Part shown: piece by piece, positions 61,501 to 64,000 of the stretch | How positions within the stretch are numbered: position 1 is the stretch's first letter | Layout of the letters: each line of letters begins with the position of its first letter | Translations under genes and position numbers: made by a program | Notes under the pieces: generated by a model | Told to the model about the DNA's origin: nothing | The model's input: only the letters and a program-made list of their open reading frames with translations | Database searches by the model: none | Origin: Bifidobacterium castoris | GTDB taxonomy: Bacteria > Actinomycetota > Actinomycetes > Actinomycetales > Bifidobacteriaceae | Assembly (NCBI RefSeq): GCF_003952025.1 | Contig: NZ_QXGI01000008.1 | Coordinates: 1-64,000 of the forward strand | DNA: 64,000 bases | Direction of reading: 5' to 3'

Positions 61501-61944
61501 ACGATCACCGAACGGCTCGTGCAGATGCGTGAAAGCATCGACAAGGGTCAGGCGCCGCATGTTTTCGCTGGCAAAGCCACCGGCGGGTATGTGTCCGGTC
61601 CAGGTACGGGCACGTCGGACAGCATCCTGAACTGGCTATCCAATGGTGAATTCGTCACGAATGCGCGTAGTACGGCGAAATACCGTCGTGAATTGGAGGC
61701 CATCAACGGCGGCTACTACGAGCAGTTGCGTGCTGCGTCCGGGTATGCGGCCGGCGGCTATGTGCAGGCGACTCCTGCCGCACCGTATGTTGAGGAGCGG
61801 AAGGCCGAGTTGGCTGCGCGGACGGTGTTCAACCAGACGGTGACGAACAATTTCACGGCCAACAGTTCGCCGTATGTGCAGGCGGAGTTGACGGCTGCGA
61901 AACTGCGCATGAACACGCGCACCCTGCTGGGCGCCAGTCGATAG
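58561..61944 (+). CDS. Phage tail tape measure protein
   Basis: The 1127-residue protein sets tail length. It has a TP901-type tape measure start (FDEAMSEVQANTGATGDELE), long helical and Ala-rich stretches, a hydrophobic segment (FGGPFGIALTIAGIGLANYA) at about residues 485-505, and a C-terminal GTSDSILNWLSNGEFVTNAR typical of the family. AGAAGGAGAC precedes the ATG. By the rule of about 1.5 angstrom per residue the tail would be near 170 nm. Confidence 0.93.
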   Translation: MAVNENIMVRLTANISDYSAKMQTAAAQTNQLATTIVKPTNRAKQFETAATKAGMAVGAMSLAFGVSAVRMFADFDEAMSEVQANTGATGDELESLKNAALDAGKSTVYNATESANAINELAKAGMSTADVLNGGLSGALNLAASDGMEVAAAAELMSSALAQFKLEGKDAGAVADALAAGAAAAQGSASDLGYALSQAGLVANSFGISMQETVGALSLFANTGMIGSDAGTSLKSMLQRLAGPSKEAARTMEELGINAYDASGQFIGLEALAGQLQERMGGLSMEQRNAAMNIIFGADAVRAANALYEAGASGVAQWTKTVSESGVAAKMAAAKTDNLKGDLEQLSGAFETALIKTGSGANDALRDIVQGITGVVDAFASLDEGTQQFIVKAGIMVGAVAGMHKVFGDLQNSSSAVGKNLGLALDPIQRLQTAAPLVSDGMTQVFSAMRSSARGAELMSNGMTRAQTAMSGVKSIGSGVMNLFGGPFGIALTIAGIGLANYAKKAQEAKARTQELQSAIESGANVSEQMVKQAQSVDYGWYDRWKTGVDNLSGALDKAGVSMSEFVLAAQGDTGALDKINKIIDEWSGYDSDTAEFNIARVMKSDLANLTAAYDEANQKADEAKQANEELATATGKTGDAAQDAADGTSELTAAMEESQKAAEEYADAVDDLIDSLFAMAAPALSAAQAQVQLDESIRETVENLTKQGRVLDENGNYLEGLQKEGEETKTALYGLAGQAQDTAIKFLEEGQATGDMEGATQRAGDALNNAREAFIKAATAAGISSEKANELADTYGLTRDETENLKKQLEELEKTNPNPKVNVDIQPAQSALGELASKTTSLPNGNVLIYANNQPAMLQIAEVVGAKIDPKTGQITADKAQYDAILALANGAKLNPKTGELLGDNSKYWQSVCKANGWTIDEKTGVIKGDNGHALKSVDEVNNKKVIDKYFTISDNGSAQLNINRVASLDAMQIADKTYTITERLVQMRESIDKGQAPHVFAGKATGGYVSGPGTGTSDSILNWLSNGEFVTNARSTAKYRRELEAINGGYYEQLRAASGYAAGGYVQATPAAPYVEERKAELAARTVFNQTVTNNFTANSSPYVQAELTAAKLRMNTRTLLGASR

Positions 61945-61954
61945 GAGGCATCGC

Positions 61955-62926
61955 ATGAGTGTGGTGACATTGAGCGCGCCCGGTATTCCGGACGCGCTCA
62001 TCGACGGGTCGGCGGATGCGCACGGCATGATCCTTCGCGGCTTGTCCGGGTGGTTGACGACCCCGGTGGCGAAGGTCGATGTGTCCGAACGGTTGTCGGG
62101 TGATGGCGCGCATGATGTGCAGGCCGCGCAGATCCTGTACTCGGCGCGCACTGTCACTATTGAATACCGGCTGCTCGCCGACACGGCGGACGATCGGCAG
62201 CAGGTGCTCGACATGCAGACACATTTACGCATGTTCCTGCACCGCAGCACTCGTATCCGTGTGCAGGACGGCGGCCACGACCTGTATTGCGAGGGGTACG
62301 TCGACTCGATTGACAGTGAGCAGAGCGTGCAGAATGTGAATTGGCAGTTTTTGGCCGGTCAGATGAGCATCGTGTGCACGAGGCCTGAACTCCTGTCGAC
62401 GTTGTCGCGTGGTTGCCAGTTGCAGTGCGCGAGCCTCGAGGACGGGTCGGGCGGCCTGTCGTACTATCCGCAGGAGGATTTTCTCGCGACCGGGTGGGAG
62501 GGCGACCCCAACAACAGTGTGAGCGTGTTGTTCGACACGTTGGAGGGGGACGACGGCTTGCACTATCCATTGACGTATTATCTCGATGATGACGAGACGT
62601 CCGCATCGAACACTGGCGTGGTCACCAACAATGGGTCGAGCCGCGCCTATCCGGTGTTCCGTGTGCACGGTCCCATGCCGGACGGTGTGGACCTAGAATT
62701 CCCCGGCACCGGATTGCGGCTGTGCACCTCGCTGCCGGTGTACGCTGGCAGTCCGCTCATATTGGACTCGCGCACCCGCACCGCAAGCGTCAACGGCGTC
62801 GACGTGTCCGAAACACTCCTCGACCGCGGTTTCCCCATAGTGCCCCCGCAGGGCGGGCTGAGCGTATTGCTGCGCACGGTCGGCAATGGCTGGATAGACA
62901 TCGAATCCCACGACACATACATGTAG
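61955..62926 (+). CDS. Distal tail protein
   Basis: The 323-residue protein follows the tape measure, as Dit proteins do. It has a beta-rich N-terminal half (SARTVTIEYRLLADTADDRQ, then DLYCEGYVDSIDSEQSVQNV) that fits the tail-hub belt domain, and a galectin-like C-terminal half. GATAGGAGG precedes the ATG. Family likeness is moderate. Confidence 0.7.
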   Translation: MSVVTLSAPGIPDALIDGSADAHGMILRGLSGWLTTPVAKVDVSERLSGDGAHDVQAAQILYSARTVTIEYRLLADTADDRQQVLDMQTHLRMFLHRSTRIRVQDGGHDLYCEGYVDSIDSEQSVQNVNWQFLAGQMSIVCTRPELLSTLSRGCQLQCASLEDGSGGLSYYPQEDFLATGWEGDPNNSVSVLFDTLEGDDGLHYPLTYYLDDDETSASNTGVVTNNGSSRAYPVFRVHGPMPDGVDLEFPGTGLRLCTSLPVYAGSPLILDSRTRTASVNGVDVSETLLDRGFPIVPPQGGLSVLLRTVGNGWIDIESHDTYM

Positions 62927-62938
62927 AAGGAGCAGATC

Positions 62939-63853
62939 ATGGTGGATACCACGGCATTGGGTGTCAGCGCCGTCCGCAAGGATGCTGGCGGCTGGCAGGG
63001 CGTCGACTCGCTCACACACCGTAAGATCATCGAATCGCATTGGGCGTCCACGGGCATCGTCTGCGGATTGGGCGTCAGCGCGTCGGACGCGCTCCAATAC
63101 CCGGTTGCCGCCGGTGTGGCCGTCACGAGCCGTTCCGGCACCGACGGAGCCATGGAAGCGTATTACGCCGGGGGAGTCGCCCCTGCGGTCGAGGCGAACC
63201 AGGCTGCGAATCCGCGTATCGACTGCATCTGGCTGCAGGCCCACAATCAGAAGAACCTCCAAGACGTCGACAATCTCGTGGTTATCGGGGTCACGCAGGG
63301 CACGCCTGCAGCCAGTCCGACCAAACCCACACCTCCGGCGGGTGTGACTGTGCTCTCTTACATGCAGGTGCCCGCCAACAGCACCAGTTTGCGCAACGCG
63401 ACCCGTGTGGGGGAAATCGATTACGCGGTCCCCTACGGGGTGGCGCAGGGGCTGATCGCGTCCGCGCAGCTCAAACAGGACACGACCCTGAACAGCACGC
63501 AGCAGGAATGGTGCCGCGTGCAGGTCAACCTGCCCACGGACCGTTACCTTGAATGCGTGATCACGATCTGCGCGAGTGCGGCTGGCGCTAATGGTGCGGG
63601 CGATTTGAGCAAATACAGCGAGGTGGGCGGGCAGGTGTACATCGACGGCAACCCCCTCGGTGATTTTTTCAACTATTGTTTCCGTGGCGCGTGGGAACCA
63701 TACCAGTTCCGTACGAATGTCTGGTGCGGCCGTGGCGTGCACACGGTCAGCGTCAAATGCCGGGTCGGCTACGGGATGAACGCCAATGTGCATTACAACG
63801 GCAGCTGGTCGGGCATCAAACTCGACGTCATCGACCAGGGCGTCAAACAATAA
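62939..63853 (+). CDS. Minor tail protein
   Basis: The 304-residue protein starts after AGAAGGAGC. The first half (GWQGVDSLTHRKIIESHWAS, then DALQYPVAAGVAVTSRSG) is like baseplate or fibre-attachment proteins of actinophages. The second half is beta-rich with aromatic residues (GDFFNYCFRGAWEPYQFR), which could be a carbohydrate-binding or receptor-binding fold. Receptor binding is inferred from position. Confidence 0.6.
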   Translation: MVDTTALGVSAVRKDAGGWQGVDSLTHRKIIESHWASTGIVCGLGVSASDALQYPVAAGVAVTSRSGTDGAMEAYYAGGVAPAVEANQAANPRIDCIWLQAHNQKNLQDVDNLVVIGVTQGTPAASPTKPTPPAGVTVLSYMQVPANSTSLRNATRVGEIDYAVPYGVAQGLIASAQLKQDTTLNSTQQEWCRVQVNLPTDRYLECVITICASAAGANGAGDLSKYSEVGGQVYIDGNPLGDFFNYCFRGAWEPYQFRTNVWCGRGVHTVSVKCRVGYGMNANVHYNGSWSGIKLDVIDQGVKQ

Positions 63854-63869
63854 CATAAGGGCGGTGGGT

Positions 63870-64000
63870 ATGGTGTGGTGCAGTTGGGTGTTCGAGACCA
63901 TGACCGGGGTGATCCACGCGCCCATCGACTTGCCAAAATTCGCGTGGAGCGTGGACGTGTCCGACTCGTCGCTCGCCACCCTCAAAGACAAGGGCGTCGG
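63870..64000 (+). CDS. Minor tail protein, N-terminal part (cut by window end)
   Basis: Forty-three codons are visible from ATG 63870, which follows AAGGGCGGTG. The residues (MVWCSWVFETMTGVIHAPID, then LPKFAWSVDVSDSSLATLK) resemble the start of Gp37-like minor tail proteins. The rest is outside the window. Confidence 0.6.
   Translation, partial: MVWCSWVFETMTGVIHAPIDLPKFAWSVDVSDSSLATLKDKGV

Larger units (their letters stand above)
33019..64000 (+). mobile_element. Siphovirus-type prophage, left 31 kb
   Basis: From the tRNA-Gly to the window end there is a coherent temperate phage genome: integrase, excisionase, immunity genes, early replication genes, antirepressor, HNH, terminase, portal, capsid, tail tube, chaperones, tape measure and distal tail. 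Gene overlaps of ATGA type and the head-tail order are typical of actinobacterial siphoviruses. The lysis genes and attR are not in the window. One gene, the tail tube gene, appears frameshifted. Confidence 0.95.

Noticed and set aside
60112-61560. Minus-strand frame opposite the tape measure gene
   Set aside because: By-product of codon bias; the tape measure gene is continuous on the plus strand.

Overview
The window looks like a high-GC actinobacterial chromosome, almost certainly Bifidobacterium or a close relative. It has a single giant type I fatty acid synthase preceded by accC and accD, a separate acpS, a lone bioY-birA pair, and the order tRNA-Trp, secE, nusG, rplK, rplA. Identification rests on gene content and protein motifs; no database search was run.

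Left part (1-32.9 kb), the host backbone. The window opens in the 3' end of an ISL3-type insertion sequence, followed by a hipA kinase gene broken by an in-frame TGA. Next come obg and proB (overlapping), an aspartate aminotransferase, tRNA-Trp-secE-nusG, rplK-rplA, a PucR-type regulator that may be FasR-like, and a large membrane protein on the minus strand. The right end of the backbone is a biotin and fatty-acid block: birA, bioY, accC (biotin carboxylase plus biotin carrier), accD, the 3117-residue Fas, and acpS. These make sense together: BioY imports biotin, BirA attaches it to AccC, AccC and AccD make malonyl-CoA, Fas uses it, and AcpS activates the carrier domain of Fas.

The gaps between these host genes are not empty. 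Several hold degenerate tandem arrays of three different sequence families. All three have nearly the same period of 52 or 53 bp, about five turns of the helix.

Right part (32.9-64 kb), a siphovirus-type prophage inserted at a tRNA-Gly(TCC) gene. The order is integrase, a small minus-strand operon with an excisionase-like gene, a palindromic operator, a Panacea-type antitoxin with a membrane partner, ImmA/IrrE-like peptidase, an HsdR-N-like nuclease, repressor, divergent promoter, Cro-like gene, early genes (SSB, RusA, a replication initiator that contains iteron-like repeats), many very small membrane proteins, ASCH protein, antirepressor, a two-gene cargo unit with its own promoter, HNH endonuclease, a prim-pol-like protein, terminase, portal, a MuF protein carrying a probable EndoU toxin domain with an adjacent immunity gene, scaffold, capsid, head-tail genes, a tail tube gene with a frameshift, tail assembly chaperones joined by a CCCAAAA slippery site, tape measure and tail genes. 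The lysis module and the right attachment site lie beyond the window.

Most interesting: the shared-period repeat arrays, the MuF-EndoU toxin/immunity pair, the Panacea/membrane pair, the nuclease sitting in the lysogeny module, the autonomous zinc-ribbon/2TM pair, and a set of probable leaderless transcripts.
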